From NCBI RefSeq assembly GCF_000423625.1, contig NZ_AUII01000015.1, positions 1 through 64,000 of the forward strand: DNA of 64,000 nucleotides, given 5' to 3'. Made by a program: the position numbers and the translations under genes. Within the stretch, counting starts at the first letter, position 1. Every line of letters begins with the position of its first letter. Below the pieces are notes generated by a model that saw only the letters and a list, made by a program, of their open reading frames with translations, searched no databases and was not told the origin of the DNA. Of the stretch, positions 55,583 through 64,000 are shown in pieces. The stretch comes from Pseudonocardia asaccharolytica DSM 44247 = NBRC 16224 (GTDB lineage: Bacteria > Actinomycetota > Actinomycetes > Mycobacteriales > Pseudonocardiaceae).

Positions 55583-56335
55583 ATGACCACCGCCAACAGT
55601 GCCCGTCCCGTAGCCGCTGTTACCGGTGCCAGCTCCGGCATCGGCGCCGCCGTCGCTCGCGCACTGGCCGCCGCCGGCTTTCACGTGGTGCTCGGCGCCC
55701 GCCGGGTCGATCGCTGCTCCGCGATCGCCCGGGAGATCGACGGCACCGCGGTCCGGCTCGACGTCACCGATCCGGCCTCCGTGTCGGCGTTCGTCGCCGC
55801 GGTACCCGAATGCCGGTTGCTGGTCAACAATGCCGGTGGCGCGAAGGGACTCGAACCCGTCGCCGAGGCCGACGAGGACGACTGGCGCTGGATGTGGGAG
55901 GCCAACGTCATGGGCACGCTGCGGGTCACCAAAGGTCTGCTGCCCGCGCTGATCGCCTCCGGCGACGGGCACATCATCACGGTGACCTCGATCGCCGCCC
56001 TCGAGCCCTACGACAACGGCGCCGGTTACACCGGGGCCAAGCACGCCCAGGCGATGCTGCACCGCACCCTGCGCGGGGAGCTGCTCGGCCGGCCGGTCCG
56101 GCTCACCGAGATCGCGCCCGGGATGGTGGAGACGGAATTCTCACTGGTGCGCTTCGCGGGCGACGCCGAGAAGGCGGGCGACGTCTACCGCGGCCTGACC
56201 CCGCTCACCGCCGAGGACGTGGCCGAGACGATCGTGTTCGCCGCCACCCGGCCCGCGCACGTCAACATCGACCAGATCGTCCTCAAGCCGCGCGACCAGG
56301 CCTCGGCGATGCGGGCTCACCGCCGCGAGGGCTGA
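55583..56335 (+). CDS. Short-chain dehydrogenase/reductase
   Basis: A 250-residue classical SDR: NAD(P) motif VTGASSGIGAAVARAL, arginine-rich GARRVDRC favouring NADPH, NNAGG, catalytic Ser in VTSIAAL and YTGAKHA (YxxxK). The C-terminal DVAETIVFAATRPAHVNIDQIVLKP resembles YdfG-type 3-hydroxy-acid dehydrogenases. It follows the DUF2530 gene by 29 bases. The next 146 bases, up to the convergent LuxR gene, hold no recognisable feature. Confidence 0.93.
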   Translation: MTTANSARPVAAVTGASSGIGAAVARALAAAGFHVVLGARRVDRCSAIAREIDGTAVRLDVTDPASVSAFVAAVPECRLLVNNAGGAKGLEPVAEADEDDWRWMWEANVMGTLRVTKGLLPALIASGDGHIITVTSIAALEPYDNGAGYTGAKHAQAMLHRTLRGELLGRPVRLTEIAPGMVETEFSLVRFAGDAEKAGDVYRGLTPLTAEDVAETIVFAATRPAHVNIDQIVLKPRDQASAMRAHRREG

Positions 56336-56481
56336 GCCGAAAGAGTGCGCTCGACGACTCCATCCGCGAGGGCAACCGTCACCTATGACCGGGACTTCGA
56401 TCGCTTTCCCGGCGTGCGATGGGCCCCACCGCGGAATCTGACCGGGCGGTTCGGTGCGCGGCGGGTTCGCCGCCCCGCTCG

Positions 56482-58107
56482 TCAGACCAGGTGGTGCTCG
56501 TAGGCGAACGCCGCCGCGGCTGTGCGGGACGAAACGTCGATCTTTGCGAAGATGTTGCTCACATGCCGGGCCACGGTCCTCTCGCTCAAGAACAGTTCGG
56601 TGGCGATCTCGGCGTTGCTCCGCCCCGAGGCGACCAGCCGGAGCACCTCGACCTCGCGCGCGGTGAGGCCCCGGGGAGCGGTCGGCTGCAGCAGCCTGTT
56701 CGCTTCCTGTTCGGCCAGGCGTGCCCCGAGCTCGGCGAAGGCCCGGCGGGCCTGCGACAGCTCGCTCGACGCCGAGTCGAGATCGCCGAGGCGCCGGTAG
56801 GCCTGTCCGATGAGCACGCGGCACCGGGCCACCTCGTATCGGCAGCCCAGGCCGGCCCAGCGCGCGGCCGCGGTCCGCAGCGGCGGCAGTGCCGCCACCG
56901 CGTCGCCCTGGGCGAACAGCACGCTGCCCGTGGCGTGGCCGGCCATCGCACGCAGCGCCGCACACCCGAATCCCTCCGCGATGTCCGCCAGCTCCGCGGC
57001 CAGACCGGCCGCCTCGTCGATCTCGCCGCAGGCCAGCAGGACCTGAACCGCGGCGGGCAACACCTGCGACCGGTGCACCGGATCGCGGGGCTCGGCCACG
57101 AGCCGGCGGACCGCCGCCAGGGCCGCCTGGGTGCGTCCTTTCGCCAGCCACAGCAGCGCGAGCCCGGGCTGCGGGTCGTGGCCGAAGGCCGACGCCTTCT
57201 GGCAGGCCTCCTCCGCGGCCGCCAGCTCGCCCTGGATCCGGAGTACCTCGGCCCGCTCGCTCATCGCCAGCCCCGCCGCGTACGGGGTCTCGGACGCCAG
57301 GTACCGCTGAACCGCCCGGTCGAACTCCTCCAGCGCGTGGGCATAGACCCCGCGCACGCGCATGATCTGCCCCCGATGGACGGCGCACTGCCCGGTGAAC
57401 GGCACCAGACCCGGCTGGGCGTCGCACCACCTGGTCAGGGCGCTGGTCCACTCGGCGGCGCGGCCGAAGTCGGAGACCTCCTGGCAGCCTTCGATCATGG
57501 TGCAGTAGACGATGCCGGCGAAGATCGGCGACACCTCGCCGGCGGCGATGCCGACCATCGCCTCGTCGAACAGCGCCAGGCCCTGTGGCACCTGCCCGGC
57601 GTAGAGCAGTCCCCGGCCCTCGGCCGACAGTCCCATCGCGACCAGGTCGGGGTCGTGGAACCGCCGGCCGTAGCCGGTGATGTCCACCGCCCGCTCGTGG
57701 GCGGCCGCGAACTCGCCGGTGCTGACGTGCCGGAACATCACGGGGATCAGCACGTACCCGCGCTCGACCAACTCCCCGGGTGCGTCCTGGAGAAGACGCT
57801 GCGCCCGGGCGATCCAGCCCCCGCCGACGGCCGCCTCACCGTCGCGGATCAGCGTCATGGCGAGCCAGAAGGCACAGCGCACCGCGGCCAGGGTCTCGCC
57901 GGCGTCGAGGTTCACCTGGTAGGCCCGTTGCAGGGCCTGCACGCAGTCGTTGCGGTGGCCCAGGAGATAGGCCGCCGTCGCCAGGCGCGCGAAGTCGGCC
58001 GCCGTGAGGCGGGACGGGTCGAGGTCGGACAGCGCGCCATAGGCCGCCACCCACTCCCGGCGCTCGAAGGCATCGCGCGCCCGGACCAGGTCATCGATGA
58101 TCCCCAT
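56482..58107 (-). CDS. LuxR-family regulator with TPR-like sensor region
   Basis: A 541-residue protein. Residues about 5-460 are a repeated helical-hairpin (TPR-like) array ([65 protein letters not shown]). The last 65 residues are a LuxR HTH ([41 protein letters not shown]). There is no NTPase domain, unlike LAL regulators. ATG 58107 follows AAGGGGG. It is 30 bases downstream of the flavin monooxygenase gene and probably co-transcribed, so it may regulate that enzyme. Confidence 0.9.
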   Translation of the reverse strand: MGIIDDLVRARDAFERREWVAAYGALSDLDPSRLTAADFARLATAAYLLGHRNDCVQALQRAYQVNLDAGETLAAVRCAFWLAMTLIRDGEAAVGGGWIARAQRLLQDAPGELVERGYVLIPVMFRHVSTGEFAAAHERAVDITGYGRRFHDPDLVAMGLSAEGRGLLYAGQVPQGLALFDEAMVGIAAGEVSPIFAGIVYCTMIEGCQEVSDFGRAAEWTSALTRWCDAQPGLVPFTGQCAVHRGQIMRVRGVYAHALEEFDRAVQRYLASETPYAAGLAMSERAEVLRIQGELAAAEEACQKASAFGHDPQPGLALLWLAKGRTQAALAAVRRLVAEPRDPVHRSQVLPAAVQVLLACGEIDEAAGLAAELADIAEGFGCAALRAMAGHATGSVLFAQGDAVAALPPLRTAAARWAGLGCRYEVARCRVLIGQAYRRLGDLDSASSELSQARRAFAELGARLAEQEANRLLQPTAPRGLTAREVEVLRLVASGRSNAEIATELFLSERTVARHVSNIFAKIDVSSRTAAAAFAYEHHLV

Positions 58108-58137
58108 CCGACCCCCTTCGGCGCGCACGCGGAGACG

Positions 58138-59238
58138 TCAGGCCGCCGCGGGCACCGCGCTGCGTGTCCGCGACACGACCCGCCGAGCGACATACTCCGC
58201 GTCCCGGCCCACGCCGGGGAAGACCATCGAGGCGAACGCGTACTGGAAGCTCAGCCCGCAGAAGAACAGGCCCGGCGCCGCCTCGACCGCGCCGCGGTAC
58301 TCCACCGGCCAGCCGTTCGCGTCGAGGACCGGGAGGTCGATCCAGTCGAACACCTGCTGGAAGCCGGTGGCCCAGATGACGTTCGCGCAGTCCACCATGC
58401 GGCCGTCGTCGAGCAGCGGCCGCCCGCCCGACACCCCCGCGACCCGTGCGGTCACCCGCTCCACCCCGCGCGCGGCGAGGTCCGCGCGTTTCACCCGCAG
58501 ACTCGGCCCGCCGTGGAAGCGCACCTCGTTCATCACCTTGCGACCCATCGGGGTCCGGCGGGTGAGGACGTGCCGGAACACGAACACCATCACCGGCAGG
58601 ACGACGTGCGCGCGCCGCGACTCCAGCCGGACCGGAATCTGCCCGCAGTCGCGCCCGCACAGGATCGTCTCGTGCGTCCGGGCGACCTCGTAGGCGATAT
58701 CGGTGCCCGAGTGGGACGCGCCGACGACGAGCACCGGCCCGGGCCGCAGCTGGCTCGGACGGCGGTACTCGCTGGAGTGCAGCCGCCGGATCGAGGGGTC
58801 GAGGTCTTCGGCGAAGGAAGGGACGTACGGGGTGCGGCCGAACGTCCCCGTGGCCACCACCGCGTTGTCACAGCTGATCGTGTCGGCGCCGATCCAGGCG
58901 AGGTAGCCTCCGCCGTCGCGCGGCTCGAGCCGGTCGACCCAGGTGCTCATCCGCACCGGAAGGTCCCAGTGCAGGGCGTAGCGCTCGAGGAAGTCGGCCA
59001 CCTCGTCCTTGTGCGGGAAGTGCCAGGCGGGTGCCGGGAACGGCAGTCCGGGCAGCCCGTCGTACTTCGCCGGCGTGTAGAGCCGCAGGGTGTCCCACTG
59101 CGCGCGCCAGTTGTCGCCGACGCGTTCGTTGCCGTCGACGATGAGGCAGGACCGCCCCCGCCGCTGCAGGTGGTAGCCCGTCGAAAGGCCGGCCTGACCT
59201 GCGCCGATGATCAGTGTTTCCGTGTGTTGGGTGCTCAT
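58138..59238 (-). CDS. Flavin-dependent monooxygenase (NAD(P)/FAD, YUCCA/CzcO-like)
   Basis: A 366-residue class B-type flavoprotein. The FAD motif LIIGAGQAGLSTGYHL is at residues 9-24, the NADPH motif VLVVGASHSGTDIAYEV near 165, and the C-terminal VIWATGFQQVFDWI matches the ATG-containing motif of flavin monooxygenases. It oxygenates a soft nucleophile or a ketone; substrate unknown. ATG 59238 follows GGGAGGCG. First gene of a pair with the LuxR regulator. Confidence 0.92.
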   Translation of the reverse strand: MSTQHTETLIIGAGQAGLSTGYHLQRRGRSCLIVDGNERVGDNWRAQWDTLRLYTPAKYDGLPGLPFPAPAWHFPHKDEVADFLERYALHWDLPVRMSTWVDRLEPRDGGGYLAWIGADTISCDNAVVATGTFGRTPYVPSFAEDLDPSIRRLHSSEYRRPSQLRPGPVLVVGASHSGTDIAYEVARTHETILCGRDCGQIPVRLESRRAHVVLPVMVFVFRHVLTRRTPMGRKVMNEVRFHGGPSLRVKRADLAARGVERVTARVAGVSGGRPLLDDGRMVDCANVIWATGFQQVFDWIDLPVLDANGWPVEYRGAVEAAPGLFFCGLSFQYAFASMVFPGVGRDAEYVARRVVSRTRSAVPAAA

Positions 59239-59392
59239 CTCGCGCCTCCCGAATGCGACATTGCGCACCGGACGCTAGGTGCGCAGGCGAGGCGTTCGCG
59301 TCGGGGAGACTGCGCATCCGTTCGGCGGCCGCATGGGCATTCCGGCGTAGGGTCGCCTGCGCGATGGCTCCAGCCGGACACGCGTGGAACGG

Positions 59393-60568
59393 CTACAGCG
59401 CCGAGAGCTGCCGCCACTGCTGCCAGCTCAGCGTCCAGTCCCAGATGTCGCCGTCGCGGGCCGAGAGCTGGACCGGGGTGCCGGTCACCTCGACCGGATC
59501 CCCGTAGAGCGCGGTGTCGTAGTAGGCCTTGGCGTCCTCGGTGGAGAGGTTGACGCAGCCGTGGGTCACGTTCGACGAGCCCTGCGCGTCGGCCGACGCG
59601 GGGTTGGCGTGGATGAACTCGCCGTTGTTGCTGATCCGAACGGCCCACTTCTCCATCACGTCGTAGCCGTAACGCTCGCTGACCATCCGCTTGTCGGTGA
59701 ACTTCTCGCTCACCACGTGGATGCCCGAACGGGTGTTGCGGTCGGGGTCGGAGGCCAGCCCGTAGCTCGCCGGGTAGTCGGCCACCTCCCGCCCGTCGCG
59801 GATCACGGTCATCCGGTGGGAGTTCACGTCGGCCTTGACGATCTGCGCCCGGCCGATGGTGAAGGTGCTGGACAGGTCGGCGACGCCGTACCGGCCGTCG
59901 CCGTAGGCCACGCCGTACAGCTTGGCGGTGACGGTGACCTTCGTGCCCGGCTTCCAGTACTCCTTGGGCCGCCAGTGCACCCGGGAGCCGCCGTTCTCGT
60001 CGGGCAGCCAGCCCCAGGCGCCCTCGGTGGGCACCGAGGAGGTGACCGACAGCGCGCGCTCGACGGCCGCGCGGTCGCTCACGTGCGAGTGGAACTGGAT
60101 CTCGATCGGGGCGGCGATGCCGACGGTGCGGCCGTCACCGATGTTGAGCGCGCCGCGGACCTGCCTGGCCGGGTTCAGGGTCGCGAACCTGGCATCGACC
60201 GGGACCTGCCTGCCGTCCGTGCCGGTCGCGGTGCCCCTCCAGGTGTAGGTCTTGCCGTAGCCGAGCGGCTCGGCGCTAGTCCAGACGGTCCGCTCCGGGC
60301 TCAGCGTGCCCCGCACCGCGGCGCCGTCGGGGTTGACCAGTGCGACCTGGTCGAAGGCGCCGTCCGTGACGGTCGCCGAGATCGGCGCCGTCGGGTTCAC
60401 GTCGGTCGAACCCGCCGCGGGCTGGTAGCTCACGATGGCCTTCGGCGCCAGGATCGGGGCCGGGTTCACCGCGTCGGCCCCCCGCCCCGCGGCCGTCGCC
60501 GCCGTGACCACCGCGACCGATCCGACCGCGATGACGGCCAGGATCAGCAGAATCCGTCGCATCCCCAT
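59393..60568 (-). CDS. L,D-transpeptidase (YkuD) with Ig-like domains
   Basis: A 391-residue cell-wall enzyme that forms 3-3 peptidoglycan cross-links. The N-terminal signal-anchor helix (ILLILAVIAVGSVAVVTAAT) is followed by two Ig-like Big domains (about 45-235) and a YkuD domain whose active site reads FIHANPASADAQGSSNVTHGCVNLS (Cys nucleophile; Thr where Ser is usual before HGC). The C-terminal WDWTLSWQQWRQL helix is typical of mycobacterial Ldt proteins. There is no lipobox. It lies downstream of murB on the same strand, as LdtE does in mycobacteria. Start ATG 60568. Confidence 0.94.
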   Translation of the reverse strand: MGMRRILLILAVIAVGSVAVVTAATAAGRGADAVNPAPILAPKAIVSYQPAAGSTDVNPTAPISATVTDGAFDQVALVNPDGAAVRGTLSPERTVWTSAEPLGYGKTYTWRGTATGTDGRQVPVDARFATLNPARQVRGALNIGDGRTVGIAAPIEIQFHSHVSDRAAVERALSVTSSVPTEGAWGWLPDENGGSRVHWRPKEYWKPGTKVTVTAKLYGVAYGDGRYGVADLSSTFTIGRAQIVKADVNSHRMTVIRDGREVADYPASYGLASDPDRNTRSGIHVVSEKFTDKRMVSERYGYDVMEKWAVRISNNGEFIHANPASADAQGSSNVTHGCVNLSTEDAKAYYDTALYGDPVEVTGTPVQLSARDGDIWDWTLSWQQWRQLSAL

Positions 60569-60699
60569 CCCCCCAGGCAACCCCGATCTCACCCTAGAAG
60601 GACGCGCGGCGGTTGCAGCGGTTGCGCCCACGGGTCGTGATCCGAGCACCCGAGAGGCTACGCCCGCCGATCAGCCGACCGAATCCCGTCCGCTCCGAA

Positions 60700-61770
60700 T
60701 CAAAGCCGACACCCGACCAGCACCGGTTCCGGGTGCAGCAGCACCCCGAACCGGGCGGCGACGCCGGCGCGGACCTCACGGGCCAGCGCGAGCAGGTCCG
60801 CGACCGAGCCGCCCCCGCGATGGGTCAGCGCGAGCACGTGCCTGGTCGACAGCGCCACCCGCCCGCCGGGGCCGCGGTGCCCGCGGGGGAAGCCCGCCCG
60901 CTCGATCAGGCCGGCGGCGGGCAGCTTCACCAGCCCGGGACCGGCGGGCCAGCGCGGCAGGCCGTCCACCCGCGGCGCCTCGTCCTGTGGCAGCACCGGG
61001 TTGGTGAAGAAGGAACCGGCGCTCCACGTGTCGTGATCATCTGGGTCGAGGACCATGCCCTTCCCGCGGCGCAGCTCCAGGACGGCTTCCCGGGCCACCG
61101 CGGCGGGCACCCGTGACCCCTGCTCGACGCCGAGGGCGCGGGCGAGCTCCGGATACCGGATCGGAGCGCTGTCCCGCCCGCCGGGCAGCGCGAACCGCAC
61201 CCGCAACACGATCGCGTCGTCCCGGCCCTTCAGTCTGCTCGTGCGGTAGCCGAGCCCGAGCTCGGCCGCGGGGACCTGGCGGCGCACGACACCGGTCCGC
61301 CGATCGTAGAGATCGACGTCGACGAGCAGGTCGGCGACCTCCACACCGTAGGCGCCGACGTTCTGCACGGGGGTGGCGCCGGTCCGCCCCGGGATGCCGG
61401 AGAGGCACTCCAGCCCGCCCAGACCCTCGGCAACGGTCGCCGCGACGACGTCGTCCCAATCCTCCCCGGCCTCGACGGTGAGCAGCACCGACCCGTCGGG
61501 GCGGCGCTGCGGGGCGGCCCCGCGGCTGGTGACCCGGACGACGGTCCCCGCGAAGCCCTCGTCGGCGACGACGACGTTGGATCCGCCGCCGAGCAGCAGC
61601 ACCGGGTCGTCCTGCGCGTCGGCGGCGCGGACGGCCTCGACGACCGCCTCCGCGGCCGGGGCCTCGACCAGCCGGGACGCCGGCCCGCCCAGCCGCAGCG
61701 TCGTCATCGGGGCGATCGGCACGCCCGCCCGGGCCGGGGCTGCCACATGAGGGGTCGACACGATTGCCAA
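60700..61770 (-). CDS. murB: UDP-N-acetylenolpyruvoylglucosamine reductase
   Basis: A 356-residue FAD/NADPH enzyme completing UDP-MurNAc synthesis. FAD-binding motifs are TTLRLGGPASRLVE, LLLGGGSNVVVAD and LSGIPGRTGATPVQNVGAYGVEV. The catalytic Ser lies in SAGSFFTNPVL, and PAAGLIERAGFPRG and a C-terminal HPEPVLVG carry the proton-donor Glu region. TTG 61770 is preceded by CGGAGG at 6-base spacing and is preferred; GTG 61761 (MSTPHVAAP) is the alternative. Its start is only 15 bases from the divergent DUF2505 gene. Confidence 0.94.
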   Translation of the reverse strand: MAIVSTPHVAAPARAGVPIAPMTTLRLGGPASRLVEAPAAEAVVEAVRAADAQDDPVLLLGGGSNVVVADEGFAGTVVRVTSRGAAPQRRPDGSVLLTVEAGEDWDDVVAATVAEGLGGLECLSGIPGRTGATPVQNVGAYGVEVADLLVDVDLYDRRTGVVRRQVPAAELGLGYRTSRLKGRDDAIVLRVRFALPGGRDSAPIRYPELARALGVEQGSRVPAAVAREAVLELRRGKGMVLDPDDHDTWSAGSFFTNPVLPQDEAPRVDGLPRWPAGPGLVKLPAAGLIERAGFPRGHRGPGGRVALSTRHVLALTHRGGGSVADLLALAREVRAGVAARFGVLLHPEPVLVGCRL

Positions 61771-61785
61771 CGGTAACCTCCGTCC

Positions 61786-62292
61786 ATGGCGCGCCAGATC
61801 TTCCACCGGTCGACATCGACGTTCCCGGCCGACAAGGTGTATGCGGTCATGGTCGATCCGGACCAGCTGCAGGCCCGGCTCGATGAACTCGGTGGTCCCG
61901 GGGCGGCGCTGCTGGTGTATGCGGCCGACGACGGCGGCGTCCGCTACCGGCTGCGGCACGGGATCGATCCGAGCAGACTGCCGCCGATGCTGCAGAACCT
62001 CGCCCCGACCGAGCTGCGCATCGAGCGCACCGAGGCGCTGCGGCCCGTGGGACCCGGTCGCTACGCGGGCACCGTCGGCGTCGAGATCGTCGGCACCCCG
62101 GCCTCGATAACGGGGACCCTGCGACTCACCGATACTGCGGAGGGCAGCGAGTTCGTCATCGATGGCACGGTGACGGTCAAGGTGCCGCTGATCGGCGGCA
62201 AGATGGAGGGCATCCTCGTCGAGCACGTACAGGACTTGCTCGCCTCCGAGACCGCCTTCACCCAGGAGTGGCTCGCGCGCACGTATACGTGA
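61786..62292 (+). CDS. DUF2505 protein (SRPBCC-like fold)
   Basis: A 168-residue protein: MARQIFHRSTSTFPADKVYAVMVDPDQLQARL, VRYRLRHGI, and VGTPASITGTLRLTDTAEGSEFVIDGTVTVKVPLIGGKMEGILVEHV. This matches DUF2505, an actinobacterial family with a START/SRPBCC-like lipid-binding look. Its function is unknown. The divergent neighbour is murB, an arrangement also seen in mycobacteria. Its stop overlaps purU (GTGA). Confidence 0.88.
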   Translation: MARQIFHRSTSTFPADKVYAVMVDPDQLQARLDELGGPGAALLVYAADDGGVRYRLRHGIDPSRLPPMLQNLAPTELRIERTEALRPVGPGRYAGTVGVEIVGTPASITGTLRLTDTAEGSEFVIDGTVTVKVPLIGGKMEGILVEHVQDLLASETAFTQEWLARTYT

Positions 62293-63212
62293 CGGTCCGG
62301 CATGGCACGATGCCGCTCGTGGAGCCTGCGGCCGACCGGCGTTACATCCTCACCCTCAGCTGCCCCGACCGTACGGGGATCGTCGCCCGCATCTCCGGAT
62401 TCCTCGCCGAGGCGGGAGCCTGGATCCTCGAAGCCGCCTACCACGCCGAGCCCGAGGAGAACTGGTTCTTCACCCGGCAGGTCGTGCGCGCGAGCTCGGT
62501 CCCCTTCAACGTCGACGAGCTACGCGCCCGGTTCGCCCCCGTCGCGGCGGAGTTCGGCCCGGACGTGACGTGGCAGGTCACCGACACCGGGGCGGTCAAG
62601 CGCGCCGTGCTGCTGGTGACCAAGGAACCGCACTGCCTGCACGACCTGCTCGGCCGAGTCTCGGCCGGCGAACTACCCGTCCGGCTCGAGGCGGTGATCG
62701 GCAACCATCCCGAGCTGGCCGAGATCGTGCGCGCGCACGGCGTCGCGTTCCACCACGTGCCGTTCCCCGGCGCGGGCACCCGGGATCGGGAGGCGGCGCG
62801 CGCGGACGCGTTCGAGCAGGTCCGCGAGCTGGTCCGGGTCCACGATCCGCACGCGATCGTGCTGGCCCGGTTCATGCAGATCCTCCCCGCGCAGCTGTGC
62901 GCGGGCTGGGCCGGGCGGGCGATCAACATCCACCACAGCTTCCTGCCGTCGTTCGCCGGCGCCCGGCCCTACCATCAGGCGCACGCCCGCGGCGTCAAGC
63001 TGATCGGCGCGACATGCCACTACGTCACGCCCGACCTCGACGCGGGCCCGATCATCGAGCAGGACGTCATCCGGGTCGACCACGGGGATACCGTCGGCGA
63101 TATGGTCCGCCGCGGCCGCGACATCGAGCGCCTGGTGCTGGCCCGTGGCCTGCGCTGGCATCTGGAGGACCGGGTTCTGGTGCACGGCAACAAGACCGTG
63201 GTGTTCCGCTGA
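62289..63212 (+). CDS. purU: Formyltetrahydrofolate deformylase
   Basis: A 307-residue enzyme releasing formate from 10-formyl-THF. The N-terminal ACT domain (about 15-90: LTLSCPDRTGIVARISGFLAEAG) is followed by a formyltransferase domain with AINIHHSFLPSFAGARPYHQAHARGVKLIGATCHYVTPDLDAGPII, holding the Asn-His-Asp catalytic set. GTG 62289 overlaps the DUF2505 stop; an ATG at 62310 would trim the first seven residues. In balance with serine/glycine metabolism it supplies formate and controls one-carbon pools. Confidence 0.93.
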   Translation: MTVRHGTMPLVEPAADRRYILTLSCPDRTGIVARISGFLAEAGAWILEAAYHAEPEENWFFTRQVVRASSVPFNVDELRARFAPVAAEFGPDVTWQVTDTGAVKRAVLLVTKEPHCLHDLLGRVSAGELPVRLEAVIGNHPELAEIVRAHGVAFHHVPFPGAGTRDREAARADAFEQVRELVRVHDPHAIVLARFMQILPAQLCAGWAGRAINIHHSFLPSFAGARPYHQAHARGVKLIGATCHYVTPDLDAGPIIEQDVIRVDHGDTVGDMVRRGRDIERLVLARGLRWHLEDRVLVHGNKTVVFR

Positions 63213-63327
63213 GCCGGTCAGCGGCGGGTTGCTTGACCGTTCGTGGCGCCCATGTTTGGTTGAGGTCGGACAATCCCCCGTACCTGAGGAGATCTTGTTG
63301 CGGGGGCCTCGCCGAAGGGAGACCGCG

Positions 63328-63525
63328 ATGGCCGGACCGCGTCCCGGGTGTTCCGGGCCGACGCTCGACGAGCTCGCCCGGATGGCCCGCCTGGATCTGA
63401 CGCCGGAGCGCAAGGCCGTCGCCGGCCCGGCGGTCGATCTGGTCTACGGGCTGGTGGACCAGCTGGACTCGGTCGACCTCGGCGACCTCGCCCCGGCGAC
63501 GGCCTTCGACGCGCGGTGGGAGTGA
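63328..63525 (+). CDS. AtzG/GatC-like small amidase partner
   Basis: A 65-residue protein: LDELARMARLDLTPERKAVAGPAVDLVYGLVDQLDSVDLGDLAPATAFDARWE. The pattern of a helical hairpin followed by PATAFDARW resembles the small AtzG/GatC-type subunits that pair with amidase-signature enzymes. ATG 63328 follows AAGGGAGA. Its stop overlaps the amidase GTG start, implying stoichiometric synthesis of a heterodimer. Confidence 0.78.
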   Translation: MAGPRPGCSGPTLDELARMARLDLTPERKAVAGPAVDLVYGLVDQLDSVDLGDLAPATAFDARWE

Positions 63526-64000
63526 ACCCGGTGGAACCCTACGAGCTGCGCCTGTCCGAGGCCGCAGAACGCATCCGCAGCCGCGAACTGTCGCCGGTGG
63601 AGCTCACCGACTCGGTGCTCGGCCGGATCGAGGCACTGGACGAGCGGGTGGGCGCGTTCGCGGCCGTCATGGGCGACCGGGCCGTCGGCGCCGCCCGCGC
63701 CGCCGAGCAGGAGATCGCCGGCGGCCGGTACCGCGGCCCGCTGCACGGGGTCTGCATCGCGGTGAAGGATCTGCTGGACACCGCCGGGGTGCCCACCACG
63801 TCGAGCTCCCGCACCCGGGCGGACAACGTCCCGGCCGCGAACGCGGCCGTGGTCGACCACCTCGAGGCGGCGGGCGCGGTCATCGTCGGCAAGACCCACA
63901 CCCACGAGTTCGCCTACGGCGTCATCACCCCCACCACCCGCAACCCGTGGGACCTCGACCGCATCCCGGGTGGATCCAGCGGCGGGTCCGGCGCGGCGGT
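63522..64000 (+). CDS. Amidase-signature hydrolase (partial, runs off the right edge)
   Basis: About 159 N-terminal residues are present. LSEAAERIRSRELSPVELTDSVLGRIEALD is followed by the catalytic Lys in GVCIAVKDLLDTAGVPTTSSS, AGAVIVGKTHTHEFAYG and the Ser-rich loop GGSSGGSGAAV that bears the cis-Ser (the nucleophilic Ser follows just beyond the edge). GTG 63522 (overlapping the AtzG-like stop) or GTG 63531 may be used. With its small partner it resembles GatA/AtzE-type amidases; the presence of only a C-like partner and no GatB argues against tRNA amidation. Confidence 0.88.
   Translation, partial: MNPVEPYELRLSEAAERIRSRELSPVELTDSVLGRIEALDERVGAFAAVMGDRAVGAARAAEQEIAGGRYRGPLHGVCIAVKDLLDTAGVPTTSSSRTRADNVPAANAAVVDHLEAAGAVIVGKTHTHEFAYGVITPTTRNPWDLDRIPGGSSGGSGAA

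Noticed and set aside
56419..59553. A 1044-codon open frame on the plus strand opposite the LuxR and flavin monooxygenase genes
   Set aside because: Antisense shadow of two genes with clear motifs; no start signal or domain.

Overview
The window is GC-rich, dense actinobacterial DNA: many GTG/TTG starts, GTGA/ATGA stop-start overlaps, and a gene set (SepH, DUF2530, DUF2537, DUF2505, sunset-domain protein, citA/gltA pair) typical of Actinobacteria. Gene order around serC-sepH-DUF2537-trmH and DUF2505-murB-LD-transpeptidase resembles that of mycobacteria, while the propane-monooxygenase-type cluster and overall composition suggest a Pseudonocardiaceae-like genome. The genus is an inference, not proven.

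Layout. 1-1.7 kb: an IS630-type transposase fragment abuts a 5'-truncated histidine kinase and its response regulator, in lower-GC DNA. 1.8-6.4 kb: a GntR/YtrA-type repressor with an ABC exporter whose two genes carry single-base frameshifts, an AraC regulator, a methyltransferase, a decayed SDR gene and a DUF1330 gene. 6.4-13.3 kb: fatty-acid and aromatic degradation (fadB-fadA with a divergent MerR regulator, a thioesterase, fumarylacetoacetase, a crotonase). 13.4-16.5 kb: iron and redox genes (a ferredoxin with an Asp in place of a cluster Cys, a Dps-like ferritin, a divergent Fur protein, gltD). 16.8-20.9 kb: a secreted G1-type glutamic peptidase, a P450, an acetoacetate-decarboxylase-family protein, an MFS transporter. 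21-25.2 kb: a five-gene DtxR-regulated Mn/Zn ABC importer.

25.3-34.9 kb is the metabolic centrepiece: a group-5 soluble di-iron monooxygenase operon (mimA hydroxylase alpha, mimB reductase, mimC hydroxylase beta, mimD coupling protein, a dedicated GroEL, an amidohydrolase) on the minus strand, divergent from a MimR-type activator. Two strong intercistronic hairpins and a palindromic operator candidate suggest how subunit dosage and induction could be set.

34.9-48.5 kb: an ABC-2 exporter, two citrate synthases, pdxH, serC, sepH (with an 18-bp minisatellite), an SpoU methyltransferase, a glutamate-cysteine-ligase-like enzyme. 48.7-52.8 kb: an odd envelope cluster (TcpC-like protein, P-loop-like protein lacking the Walker lysine, M15-like peptidase fold, two overlapping GH16 glycosidases). 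52.9-64 kb: an MFS exporter with a possible iron box, a decayed NCS2 purine permease gene, DUF2530, an SDR, a flavin monooxygenase with a LuxR/TPR regulator, an L,D-transpeptidase, murB, DUF2505, purU, and an AtzG-like/amidase pair running off the end.

No tRNA, rRNA or CRISPR array was seen. A two-hairpin intergenic repeat of about 35 bp occurs three times (about 5.96, 26.46 and 48.46 kb).
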